Positions 1 through 6,465 of a DNA stretch of 11,786 nucleotides are shown one piece after another (within the stretch, counting starts at the first letter, position 1; the number at the start of each line of letters is the position of its first letter). A program made the translations under genes and the position numbers. Location of the stretch: assembly GCA_900770205.1 (NCBI GenBank), contig CAAGJV010000053.1:1-11786 (forward strand). The letters are read 5' to 3'. The notes beneath the pieces are model-generated. The model ran no database searches and was not told where the DNA came from. It worked only from the letters and a program-made list of their open reading frames with translations. The DNA comes from Desulfovibrionaceae bacterium. GTDB taxonomy: Bacteria > Desulfobacterota > Desulfovibrionia > Desulfovibrionales > Desulfovibrionaceae.

Positions 1-243
1 ATCGATGACCAGAGGCCCGGCCTTGGCCATGGCTTCGTGAAAAGGCAAAGCCACAAACTCCATGGGAAGGGAAACCATGTCTCGAAGAAGAGCAAAAATA
101 TTCTCTGCATTGGCGGCAAGGTAAACGCCCACGGCGAGCGTTGTCAGCGCAGGGGCAATATCCTGGCTTTTGCATACGTCTCCCTTTTCTCTGGCCTCGC
201 GCAGTCTTTTCGGTGTCGGCTGTTCTGTCTTTTCATCGCTCAT
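1..243 (-). CDS. sctU: SctU (YscU/FlhB-family export switch protein), N-terminal 81 residues, cut by window edge
   Basis: SctU is the inner-membrane export-apparatus protein whose cytoplasmic domain self-cleaves at an NPTH motif to switch substrate class. Only the first 81 codons are here. The N-terminus reads MSDEKTEQPTPKRLREAREK, the basic hallmark of the YscU/FlhB family, followed by the start of a first hydrophobic segment (about residues 29-45). The autocleavage domain lies outside the window, so NPTH cannot be checked. The ATG at 243 overlaps the sctT stop codon (ATGA), which suggests translational coupling. A modest AGGTG lies about 9 nt upstream. It is the last visible gene of the minus-strand operon, directly after sctT as in most T3SS loci. 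The reading frame is open to base 1. Identification is strong despite truncation; FlhB is unlikely because all neighbours are injectisome genes. Confidence 0.93.
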   Translation of the reverse strand, partial: MSDEKTEQPTPKRLREAREKGDVCKSQDIAPALTTLAVGVYLAANAENIFALLRDMVSLPMEFVALPFHEAMAKAGPLVID

Positions 244-1058
244 GGCAAAAGCACCTGAAGATACCGAAGATCAGTACCAAAGGAATCAAACATGCTCACC
301 GCTCCCGTCATGAGCATGCTGAAATAGAAAATGAGAAGCAGGGATGCTAGCCCGCTTTTCACGGGCATGGCCAGAACATACACATTAAGCTGGGAAGCAA
401 AGCGGTTGATAAGCCCGAGGGAAATATCCGTCAGCAGGCACGCCACAACCACAGGGCCGGCAAGCAGCACCATGTCCATGGCCAGTTCTCCGACTTTTCC
501 GGCAAAAAAAAGCGCCAGATCCGGTTTTGTGAAAAAAGGCTCCGGCAGCAGAGAGGCAACAGGCCATAAAACATAGCCGGAATAGATAAGGCCAAGAAAA
601 GTAAGGAAAGCCCCCGTGGAAAAAAAGACATAGACGGCGCTTTGAAAAAAGAACGAACCCGTGGGAGATGTCTGCTCCCCTGCCAGAGGATCATTTTCCG
701 TGGCCTGCCCTGCGCCTCTCTGGTTATCAATAAAGAACCCCGCGCATTGTATGGTCCAGAACATGAAACCGGCCAGAAGCCCCAGAAGAAGCCCGAGAAA
801 CACTTCCTTCAGAATAAGCCCCCCCACATGCAGGCAGGAAAAAAGCGTTATGCCCTCCCACGAGGGAAGCTGCCCGAGAAGCATGGGATGCAGCAGAAGA
901 TAGCAAGAAAAAACGATGGTGAAGCGAAGCTGCCCCGTAACAATGCTGCCCCCCATGAAGGGAGCCGTCTGCATAAGCATAAGCAGACGGGGCGTTCCTA
1001 AAAGAAACGCCAGCAGATGCTCCTGCGGTGCATAGCCCCAAAACAATCCTCCATCCAA
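240..1058 (-). CDS. sctT: SctT (YscT/FliR-family export apparatus protein)
   Basis: SctT is an integral inner-membrane protein of the SctRST export gate through which substrates enter the needle. The 272 residues fit the usual length (about 260). The protein is highly hydrophobic with several membrane segments (about 14-35, 45-63, 78-106, 138-165, 184-210, 228-252). Family motifs are visible: GFFIDNQRGAG at 107-117, then DPLAGEQTSPTG at 123-134, and a conserved block around DISLGLINRFA at 211-221 leading to MPVKSGLA at 231-238. The start is a TTG at 1058: GAAGGAG sits 8 nt upstream of it, while the nearby ATG at 1054 is out of frame. The stop overlaps the sctU start by 4 nt. The gap to sctS upstream is 41 nt. 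The family call is secure. Confidence 0.95.
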   Translation of the reverse strand: MDGGLFWGYAPQEHLLAFLLGTPRLLMLMQTAPFMGGSIVTGQLRFTIVFSCYLLLHPMLLGQLPSWEGITLFSCLHVGGLILKEVFLGLLLGLLAGFMFWTIQCAGFFIDNQRGAGQATENDPLAGEQTSPTGSFFFQSAVYVFFSTGAFLTFLGLIYSGYVLWPVASLLPEPFFTKPDLALFFAGKVGELAMDMVLLAGPVVVACLLTDISLGLINRFASQLNVYVLAMPVKSGLASLLLIFYFSMLMTGAVSMFDSFGTDLRYLQVLLP

Positions 1059-1074
1059 AATTCCAGCTCCTTCG
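1056..1074 (-). promoter_or_regulatory. Ribosome binding site and TTG start of sctT
   Basis: On the minus strand, GAAGGAG is followed by CTGGAATT and then TTG at 1058-1056. The 8-nt spacing is ideal for this TTG. The ATG four bases further in is in another frame and gives no SctT sequence. No in-frame ATG lies close enough to the family's expected N-terminus, so the TTG is the best-supported start. Confidence 0.75.
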
Positions 1075-1099
1075 GTATCTGCCTTTTTATCCTGAACTA

Positions 1100-1360
1100 T
1101 CAGAGCAGGTAAAAGCGGCTGAAAATCTCATCGGCATAGCGCACGATCTCTCCAGACATCCACCCGCCTAAAAGAAACAGCGTAAGAACAACGGCGATAA
1201 GCTTGACGCCGAAGGTCAGCGTCTGCTCCTGAAGCTGCGTCACTGCCTGTATGAGGCTGAGCATAATGCCTATGACCGAGGCAATGACAATAGGCGGGAG
1301 GGAAATCATGAGAACCAGATAAAGAGCCTGAGAGGCATAGTCTATGGCAATGCTGTTCAT
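1100..1360 (-). CDS. sctS: SctS (YscS/FliQ-family export apparatus protein)
   Basis: SctS is a small two-helix membrane protein, usually several copies per SctRST gate. The 86 residues match the family's usual 86-90. Two hydrophobic hairpins are seen (about 12-38 and 50-68). Between them lies the signature SLIQAVTQLQEQTLTFGVKL (34-53), which carries the conserved Q-x-QEQTL pattern. The start ATG at 1360 has a strong GAGGAAAGG just upstream, overlapping the end of sctV; the sctV stop and this ATG are separated by 9 nt. sctR, which normally sits directly upstream of sctS, is absent here: sctV takes its place. Identification is secure. Confidence 0.95.
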   Translation of the reverse strand: MNSIAIDYASQALYLVLMISLPPIVIASVIGIMLSLIQAVTQLQEQTLTFGVKLIAVVLTLFLLGGWMSGEIVRYADEIFSRFYLL

Positions 1361-1369
1361 AGCCTTTCC

Positions 1370-3463
1370 TCATAGCCTGATGCGGCTCACCGGCTGAACG
1401 GAAATTTCCGGCGTCACTTCCTGATAGGCCATTACAGGCAACTCATAGTACTTGCTTTCAATAAGCCGGCGTACATAGCGCCGTATATCCATGGAAGCCA
1501 TGAGCACAGGCTTCTGCGTGCTGCTTTTGTACTTACCGGCCGCTTCTCCCACAGCTTCGATGATACGCTGCGAAGTATTTGGATCGAGCGAGAGGAAAGC
1601 TCCGGCGGAAGTCTGCCGTATGGCCTTGCGTATGGTCTCTTCGAGAGAAGGATCCATAAGTATGGCAGGCAGCATGTTCTGCCCCTTGGAATACATGTAG
1701 CTTATCTGCCGCTTCAGAGCCCCCCGCACATACTCCGTAAGCATGACAACATCTTTCTCCTTCGGGCTCCACTCTATCAGCGATTCCAGAATACTTCTCA
1801 AATCGCGTATGGATACCTGTTCCTGCACAAGCCGCTGGAAAATTTCCGCAATGCGCTGAACAGGCAGCAGCCTTGTCGCCTCGCGGACAAGGTCCGGCGC
1901 ACGCTCCTCCATGCGGTCGAGGAGGTATTTCGTCTCCTGCATTCCCAGAAAGGAAGAAGCATGGCGGGAAAGAATGAGCGAAAGATGATACGCTAGTATC
2001 CGCGCATGCGTCATGCAGGTAATCCCTGCAGCCTCAAGGCGTGCCTGATCCGCCGCCTCAGCCCACAACGGCTCAACATCCGGCAGGAAGGGCTCGCCCT
2101 CATTATACTGCACACCGAGAAGATCAAGATTGGCCTTCTTCTCCCGCACGATCACCATGCCCTTTTCCAGCTTTCCGCGGGCCATGGGAATCTCATTGAG
2201 GTTCAGCATATATCCCAGCGAGGGGAGAGAGGCATTCGGCCTTATGTTGATGCCGGGGAAGGGAACGCCGAGGTCGAAATACAGGGCCCTGCGCAAAGAC
2301 GCAAGTTCATCGTTCAGCGAATCATAATCCATGGATTCGCCAATATCCGGCGCAATATCCAGAATAATGGGTATGGTGGGCGAAAAATCATCCTGCGGGC
2401 CGGCAGAGCGGCGGGATTTCTTCTTCTCCGCCGTGGGTACGAGGGAACGCGCCAGTTCCTCGCGGCTGTCTCTTTTTTCCGGGGCGGAGGAAATCCTCTG
2501 CAGAACATAGCCGAATCCGCTTACCGCTGCCGCCAGGGTGAAAAGCTGCGGCTTGGGAAAGCCGGGAATGAGGGCAAAAAGAAAAATAAGCGCTCCGGCC
2601 ATCTGCAATGCCTTGGGCTGGGCAAAAAACTGCGCTCCCACCTGGGCGCCGACATTTTCTCCTGAATCGCCGGAACGGGTGATGAGAATACCGGCGGAAA
2701 TGGATACCAGCAAAGAAGGTATCTGGGAAACAAGCCCATCGCCGATGGTGAGTATGCCGTAGGTGTGCATGGCTTCGCCGGCGCTCATTCCATGCTGGGT
2801 AATGCCAATAACCGTGCCGCCGACAATGTTGACCACGGCAATGATCATGCCGGCAATGCTGTCGCCTTTAACAAACTTCATGGCGCCGTCCATGGCGCCG
2901 TACATCTGGCTTTCCAGCTGCACACGGTTGCGGCGTTTCTGCGCCTCTTCCATGTCGATAACGCCGGCCCGCATATCGGCATCGATAGACATCTGCTTGC
3001 CGGGCATGGCATCGAGGGTGAAGCGGGCTCCCACCTCGGCCACACGCTCTGCACCTTTGGCTATAACGAGGAACTGCACGATGGTAAGAATAATGAAAAC
3101 AACCGCGCCGACAACGAAGTTGCCGCCAAGAGCAAAATCCCCGAATGTAAAAATGATTTCCCCTGCATCTGCCTGCAGCAGAATAAGGCGCGTGGTGGTG
3201 ATGTTAAGGCCAACGCGGAACAGCGTGGTGAACAGCAGCATGGTGGGAAAAACGGAAAAATCCAGCGCTGTCTTCACATACATGGACATCATGAGCATGA
3301 GGAAGGAAAGCGTCATGTTTACGCCGATGAGCGTATCCACCAGGGGCGTAGGCAAAGGCACAATCATGAGCGCAATGACAACGACAAGCAGCATGACCAT
3401 GTTGATGTCGTTGTGCCTTGTCATGGCTCCAACGCAATGCGACGCCTTTTCCATCAGGCTCAT
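1370..3463 (-). CDS. sctV: SctV (YscV/LcrD/FlhA-family export gate)
   Basis: SctV is the major export-gate protein; nine copies form a cytoplasmic ring that receives chaperone-substrate complexes and SctX-SctY. The 697 residues match the family (about 680-710). The N-terminal half (about 1-325) holds the membrane segments and the FHIPEP-family signatures: FRVGLNI at 82-88, GAERVAEVGARF at 137-148, AMPGKQMSID at 152-161, FVKGD at 197-201 and GDGLVSQIPSLL at 241-252. After a charged linker (about 325-360) comes the soluble C-terminal ring domain. The start at 3463 has GAAGGGA 8 nt upstream. The gene lies 67 nt after sctY and 9 nt before sctS. The SctW-SycN-SctX-SctY-SctV order matches Yersinia. 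FlhA is excluded by the neighbourhood. Confidence 0.97.
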   Translation of the reverse strand: MSLMEKASHCVGAMTRHNDINMVMLLVVVIALMIVPLPTPLVDTLIGVNMTLSFLMLMMSMYVKTALDFSVFPTMLLFTTLFRVGLNITTTRLILLQADAGEIIFTFGDFALGGNFVVGAVVFIILTIVQFLVIAKGAERVAEVGARFTLDAMPGKQMSIDADMRAGVIDMEEAQKRRNRVQLESQMYGAMDGAMKFVKGDSIAGMIIAVVNIVGGTVIGITQHGMSAGEAMHTYGILTIGDGLVSQIPSLLVSISAGILITRSGDSGENVGAQVGAQFFAQPKALQMAGALIFLFALIPGFPKPQLFTLAAAVSGFGYVLQRISSAPEKRDSREELARSLVPTAEKKKSRRSAGPQDDFSPTIPIILDIAPDIGESMDYDSLNDELASLRRALYFDLGVPFPGINIRPNASLPSLGYMLNLNEIPMARGKLEKGMVIVREKKANLDLLGVQYNEGEPFLPDVEPLWAEAADQARLEAAGITCMTHARILAYHLSLILSRHASSFLGMQETKYLLDRMEERAPDLVREATRLLPVQRIAEIFQRLVQEQVSIRDLRSILESLIEWSPKEKDVVMLTEYVRGALKRQISYMYSKGQNMLPAILMDPSLEETIRKAIRQTSAGAFLSLDPNTSQRIIEAVGEAAGKYKSSTQKPVLMASMDIRRYVRRLIESKYYELPVMAYQEVTPEISVQPVSRIRL

Positions 3464-3530
3464 GAGAACATCCCTTCTTTTTCAGCTCTTCCGCATATCA
3501 TGAAACAAACAAAAACACACCAGGCCATTC

Positions 3531-3905
3531 TCAGGAACGAAAAGCGTTTCCCTCGCTTTTCCCCGTGAGAAAGAGAAATTCATCTCTCACGGAGCGGGCC
3601 TCCTCTTTTCTTCCTTCCAGCCAGAGAGCCTGAGCTTTCATAAGAAGAAGTGCCGCCTGCCGGGAAGAAAGCGGCACGCCATCCATGGCCCCGCGCAGAG
3701 ATTCAAGCGCCGCGGCGCCGTCCCCCCTCTGAAGGGCCGAAGCCGCCACTCCCGCAAGAGCAAGCCTGTCTGGCATGCCCTGAGGCGAAAGCGCCGCAAG
3801 GGCCGCATAAATACGCCCCGCTCTCTCTTCCTGGCCCATGCGGAGCATCATATAGGCAAGCACATGAAGGGCCTTTTTTTCTTCGGCGGTCAGCGCTTGT
3901 TCCAT
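3531..3905 (-). CDS. sctY: SctY (YscY-like TPR chaperone of SctX)
   Basis: This 124-residue soluble helical protein resembles YscY (about 114 aa), the chaperone that binds YscX and docks it on SctV. The pattern of paired helices suggests TPR-like repeats: AEEKKALHVLAYMMLRMGQE (7-26) and then ERAGRIYAALAAL read like a TPR helix pair, with further pairs at about 45-73 and 82-112. No signal peptide or membrane segment is seen. The start at 3905 comes one nucleotide after the sctX stop (TGA-T-ATG), with an AGGGGG ribosome-binding sequence inside the end of sctX, so the pair is probably translationally coupled. The position between sctX and sctV is that of Yersinia yscY. I infer identity from weak similarity plus synteny; a generic TPR chaperone is the alternative. 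Confidence 0.8.
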   Translation of the reverse strand: MEQALTAEEKKALHVLAYMMLRMGQEERAGRIYAALAALSPQGMPDRLALAGVAASALQRGDGAAALESLRGAMDGVPLSSRQAALLLMKAQALWLEGRKEEARSVRDEFLFLTGKSEGNAFRS

Positions 3906-3906
3906 A

Positions 3907-4272
3907 TCAGCCCCCTATCATCAGCCCAAGGTAGGCCTGCAAAAGCTCGCCGTTCTGCAGAAGAGGCCGGAGTTCCCCGGAAACCATTTCCTTCACGGCG
4001 GGGTTGCTGCTGCCTTCCAGCTTCTGCATGCTCTCCCGGAGAAGCCCGGAAAACGTCTGCGGAGAAAGTATGGAGCCGTCGCCCACATCCGGGCACAGGG
4101 CTTTTTCCATAAGCTGCCGCGCATTGACAGGGGCGTAAAGGTCTTCAAGCCCTGCTTCCCTCAGAGCGTTGGCCGGCAGTTCTCTGGCTTGCGGGAGGCT
4201 GCCAGTCTCCGGCATATCCATGACATTCTGTATTCCCAGGGAAGCATCGAGGAGATTGATGGAGGTAGGCAT
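3907..4272 (-). CDS. sctX: SctX (YscX-like early secreted export component)
   Basis: This 121-residue protein is nearly the length of YscX (122 aa), a Ysc-family component that binds YscY and SctV and is needed for export of early substrates. Similar features include an N-terminal GIQNVMDM segment resembling GIEKLSAI of YscX, a central LEDLYAPVNARQLMEKAL (42-59) resembling the LERLYPTAQ region, and a helical C-terminus rich in leucine (about 74-118). There is no signal peptide. The start at 4272 has AAGGAG 8 nt upstream. It follows the SycN-like gene by 26 nt and is coupled to sctY. Similarity was judged by eye against remembered sequences, so gene order carries much of the weight. SctX/SctY occur in only some T3SS families. 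Confidence 0.8.
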   Translation of the reverse strand: MPTSINLLDASLGIQNVMDMPETGSLPQARELPANALREAGLEDLYAPVNARQLMEKALCPDVGDGSILSPQTFSGLLRESMQKLEGSSNPAVKEMVSGELRPLLQNGELLQAYLGLMIGG

Positions 4273-4298
4273 TATTTGTGCTCCTTAAAAAAGGCAAA

Positions 4299-4673
4299 CT
4301 ATGACACCGAGCGGAAAAGTTCCGCAAGAAAACGGAAGGCGTTCTCAATATTCGCGGCCGTTGCCTCCGCCTCATCCAGCCGTACAAGAAGTATTCCCCT
4401 TCCCGAAAACACGCCGGCCGAAACAGGAAGCGGCAGAGCCTTGCGGTAATCGCCTAATTCCAGCATGCGCCGTGCAGCCCCTGCATCGTAAGGAGGGAGA
4501 GGCGCGGAAAGGTACACCATAAGCGTTCTTCCGCCGCCGCTTTCGGTAAGCTCCAGATGAAAGCGGCCTATATTCTCTATATCGAGGCATGCTCTGCCCT
4601 CAGGGGAAAGAGAAAGGGAGCTCATCCCCAGCCTGCGGCCGAATTCCTCAAGTTCGTGCTCCAGCAACATCAT
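4299..4673 (-). CDS. SycN-like class I T3SS chaperone (probably for SctW)
   Basis: This small 124-residue protein fits the class I (CesT/SycE-type) chaperone fold and the length of Yersinia SycN (123 aa), which with YscB binds the N-terminal part of YopN. It has an N-terminal helix with an LGM turn (MMLLEHELEEFGRRLGM, 1-17), then strands CLDIENIGRFHLEL (29-42) and TLMVYLSAPL (50-59), a helix, a strand FSGRGILLVRLDE (89-101) and a C-terminal helix (104-121). The start ATG overlaps the sctW stop (TGATG), with AGGAAGG upstream, so it is coupled to its likely client. Two consecutive methionines open the protein; the first is favoured by the coupling. Family assignment is good; exact client is inferred. 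Confidence 0.82.
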   Translation of the reverse strand: MMLLEHELEEFGRRLGMSSLSLSPEGRACLDIENIGRFHLELTESGGGRTLMVYLSAPLPPYDAGAARRMLELGDYRKALPLPVSAGVFSGRGILLVRLDEAEATAANIENAFRFLAELFRSVS

Positions 4674-5794
4674 CAGCCTTCCTGTTGGGCAAGGTATTCA
4701 TCTTCACGGGCCACTGCCTTATCCACGGCTTCCTGCACGGCATCCAACACTTTCATGCGGCCCTGGTCGTCATCGAAAAGCGCAGAGGGAAAATTTCTTG
4801 CCGTATTCATGAGTTCCTGAAGGAAAAGGACTTCCCTTTCTATATCCGGAGCCTTGGCCTTGGCAAGAATGCCTTCTACCTGCACGGCGCCGAGAAAGCG
4901 CTGTTCTCTCAGTCCCACAATATCGCCAAGCAGGCCCATGGCCGTAAGGCCTCCGCTCCCCTGCTTCACGCCATGCACGTTTTCCCACCGCTGCATCATG
5001 TTTTCGCAAAGGCGGTAGGCGCTCTGGGTAAGCCGTACGCGGCCAAGCTCATTATGCACGCTTTCAAGATGTCGTACCCCCATGCTGGGCGTATCGGCAG
5101 CAATGTCGGCGCTGAGCGCGGCAAAGAGAAAATCCATGGCCTTTTCAAAATTATCGCCGTACTGTTCCTGAACATACCGGAACACGTCGTTCACGGAAGA
5201 AAAGCTGCATACCGTACTGCGGTAGAAATCCCGCATATCATCGCCGCTGCCAAGTTCCGGATAGCCCGATGCCGCCAGAGCCCCCTGAATACCGGCGCGA
5301 ACAGCAGCGCCTTCCTTTTCTTCCAGCTCTGCAGCGGCATCCTTAATTTCTTTAATGAGGGAAGGATCTCCACCCTGCTTCCGAAGCTCATCCTCAAGTT
5401 CCTTGAGCGCTGCCCATGCATCGGAAGGATCGGGAAAGAACTCCCGCGCCTTGTCCAGTGCCCTGCGGGAATCGGCCCTTGTCTTCAGGCTGTCGCGCAG
5501 CTGGTTGAGCTGTTCGCTCTTACCAGCCTGATGCATGAGTTCCTGGTAGAGGCGGACGCGCTCTTCCTCGTTCTTTTTCACCTTGTCGCGCTCTTTTCGC
5601 TCTTCCAGTTCAAAATCGTCCGTTGTATCGGCAGAAAAGGAAAGCTCTTCGGCGGCATCGGCAAGCAGAGATTCCGGGGTGGCCACCTGGCTGACGGCAT
5701 GGCCCAGGAATGAACCTTTTTCCGCTGAAACTTCCGTATGCTGCACGGCAGAGGCAAAGCCGGGAATGGCTCCGGAAACAGAATCTATAGACAT
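4673..5794 (-). CDS. sctW: SctW gatekeeper (YopN-TyeA fused protein)
   Basis: SctW controls the order of export, holding back effectors until translocators are out or contact is made. The 373 residues equal a YopN-like part plus a TyeA-like part; in Yersinia these are two proteins, in SepL, InvE and MxiC one. The TyeA-like region is about 280-373: LGDIVGLREQRFLGAV matches the MGDIVALVDKRWAG start of TyeA, and FPSALFDDD at 335-343 matches FPLGVFSDE. The N-terminus (1-60) is polar and disordered, as expected for the secretion signal and chaperone-binding region; a charged coiled coil spans about 61-115. The start at 5794 has AGGAGAG at a fitting distance; a second ATG 5 nt upstream is out of frame. 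It is the first gene of the minus operon, 33 nt from a sigma-54-type promoter. Confidence 0.92.
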   Translation of the reverse strand: MSIDSVSGAIPGFASAVQHTEVSAEKGSFLGHAVSQVATPESLLADAAEELSFSADTTDDFELEERKERDKVKKNEEERVRLYQELMHQAGKSEQLNQLRDSLKTRADSRRALDKAREFFPDPSDAWAALKELEDELRKQGGDPSLIKEIKDAAAELEEKEGAAVRAGIQGALAASGYPELGSGDDMRDFYRSTVCSFSSVNDVFRYVQEQYGDNFEKAMDFLFAALSADIAADTPSMGVRHLESVHNELGRVRLTQSAYRLCENMMQRWENVHGVKQGSGGLTAMGLLGDIVGLREQRFLGAVQVEGILAKAKAPDIEREVLFLQELMNTARNFPSALFDDDQGRMKVLDAVQEAVDKAVAREDEYLAQQEG

Positions 5795-5826
5795 GACATG
5801 ACTCTCCTGACTGTTTACCTGCGTAA

Positions 5827-5842
5827 TGCAACATTTATGCCA
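5827..5842 (-). promoter_or_regulatory. Sigma-54 (-24/-12) promoter for the sctW operon
   Basis: Read on the minus strand: TGGCAT-AAATG-TTGCA, with GG and GC separated by exactly 10 nt as the RpoN consensus demands (TGGCAC-N5-TTGCW). Transcription should start near 5816, leaving a leader of about 22 nt that includes the sctW ribosome-binding sequence. The core is the same as in the plus-strand promoter at 6030. Sequence match only; no activator gene is in the window. Confidence 0.82.
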
Positions 5843-6029
5843 GAAAAGAAATTTTTACAGGCAGATATGAAAAGGCGCACTTGCAGCAGCCTTGCTGTTC
5901 TGGTAGTATGACGGAAACCGAAATAGATGGCAACACTCTTCTCCTCCACGCCAAAATAATTGGCATTCTGAAAGAATCTTTTTCTCACCAGCAGGAAGAA
6001 GAGCCTGGCATTTCCGCAATTTTCGGTTT

Positions 6030-6045
6030 TGGCATGGTTGTTGCA
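6030..6045 (+). promoter_or_regulatory. Sigma-54 (-24/-12) promoter for the translocator operon
   Basis: TGGCAT-GGTTG-TTGCA, preceded by a run of T and followed by an A-rich stretch; GG (6031-6032) and GC (6043-6044) are 10 nt apart. Transcription should start near 6056, giving a leader of about 56 nt before the ATG at 6112. The match to the RpoN consensus is as good as at the divergent promoter, and the two share TGGCAT-N5-TTGCAT. Confidence 0.85.
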
Positions 6046-6070
6046 TAAAAATAAGTAAACAAGCACACCA

Positions 6071-6093
6071 GGCTGCCCTTCCGGCAGGGAGCC
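6071..6093 (+). other. Leader stem-loop upstream of the translocator operon
   Basis: In the predicted 5' leader, CTGCC (6073-6077) can pair with GGCAG (6083-6087) over a 5-nt loop; an alternative longer fold pairs GGCT (6071-6074) with AGCC (6090-6093) plus two inner G-C pairs across a mismatch. It ends about 8 nt before the AAGGAG of the first gene and has no T tract, so it would be a leader structure, not a terminator. Function unknown. Confidence 0.35.
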
Positions 6094-6111
6094 TCAACAA
6101 GGAGTACGAAC

Positions 6112-6408
6112 ATGGCTTTTACCGAACAGGATCTCAAGAATCAGCAGCAGGAAATCGCCCGCATGGCCGAAGAGCTCTCCCGCCTGAACAGCGTCTTTGC
6201 CGCGCAGAAAAAGGCCTGCGGATTTGCCGAAGATGAAGAAATCACCATTTCCCCGGAAGAGATGACGCCTGAACTGGAAAAGGCCATGGCCGAAGCAAAG
6301 GCCGAGGCGGAAAAAGAAGGCCGTGCCCGCGCCTCTCAGATCAAACCGGCTGATACCGCTGCATCCTCTGCTCCAAAATTAGGCCGCCGCGGAGCCATGC
6401 GCATCTGA
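6112..6408 (+). CDS. Small helical T3SS protein, LcrG-like or SseA-position chaperone
   Basis: This 98-residue, charged, helical protein opens the translocator operon. Residues 4-36 are a probable coiled coil (TEQDLKNQQQEIARMAEELS), followed by an acidic middle (40-70, with SPEEMTPELEKAM) and a basic tail ending KLGRRGAMRI. Length, the single cysteine near residue 36 and the basic tail resemble LcrG (95 aa), the cytoplasmic partner of the V-antigen tip. Yet the operon order equals that of SPI-2, where SseA, a chaperone of SseB, sits here. Either way, a chaperone or regulator of the following tip proteins is the simplest inference. The start has AAGGAG 7 nt upstream; it lies 57 nt before the first tip gene. 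No signal peptide or membrane segment. The gene is clearly real; exact family is open. Confidence 0.6.
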   Translation: MAFTEQDLKNQQQEIARMAEELSRLNSVFAAQKKACGFAEDEEITISPEEMTPELEKAMAEAKAEAEKEGRARASQIKPADTAASSAPKLGRRGAMRI

Positions 6409-6465
6409 CGTGCGCCGCAATTCTCGCCCGACCCCCCCATTTATTTCAACAAAAGAAGGTACACC

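Larger units (their letters stand above)
5795..6111. promoter_or_regulatory. Divergent regulatory region between the two T3SS operons
   Basis: This 317-bp gene-free stretch separates sctW (minus) from the 98-aa gene (plus). It is more A+T-rich than the genes around it. It holds an outward-facing -24/-12 promoter at each end, an inverted repeat GCCAA-N5-TTGGC at 5950-5964, another CAGCA-N4-TGCTG at 5884-5897, and the 9-mer AAACCGAAA at 5915-5923, present again inverted at 6021-6029. The middle (about 5845-6025) is where an enhancer-binding activator would be expected to bind; which repeat, if any, is its site is not shown by sequence alone. Short open frames on the minus strand here have no family features and no convincing ribosome binding site. 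Confidence 0.8.

Noticed and set aside
2006..3568. Plus-strand open frames of 219 to 267 codons
   Set aside because: Antisense to sctV; composition is rich in His/Asn/Gly or Met/Thr/Ser with no family features.
4589..5713. Long open frame (374 codons) on the plus strand
   Set aside because: Antisense shadow of sctW, whose minus-strand frame has the YopN/TyeA features, a ribosome binding site and operon context.
5815..6100. Two overlapping minus-strand frames of about 80 codons in the divergent region
   Set aside because: They cover the promoter region, are rich in Cys/Phe/Asn with no family feature, and have no convincing ribosome-binding sequence.
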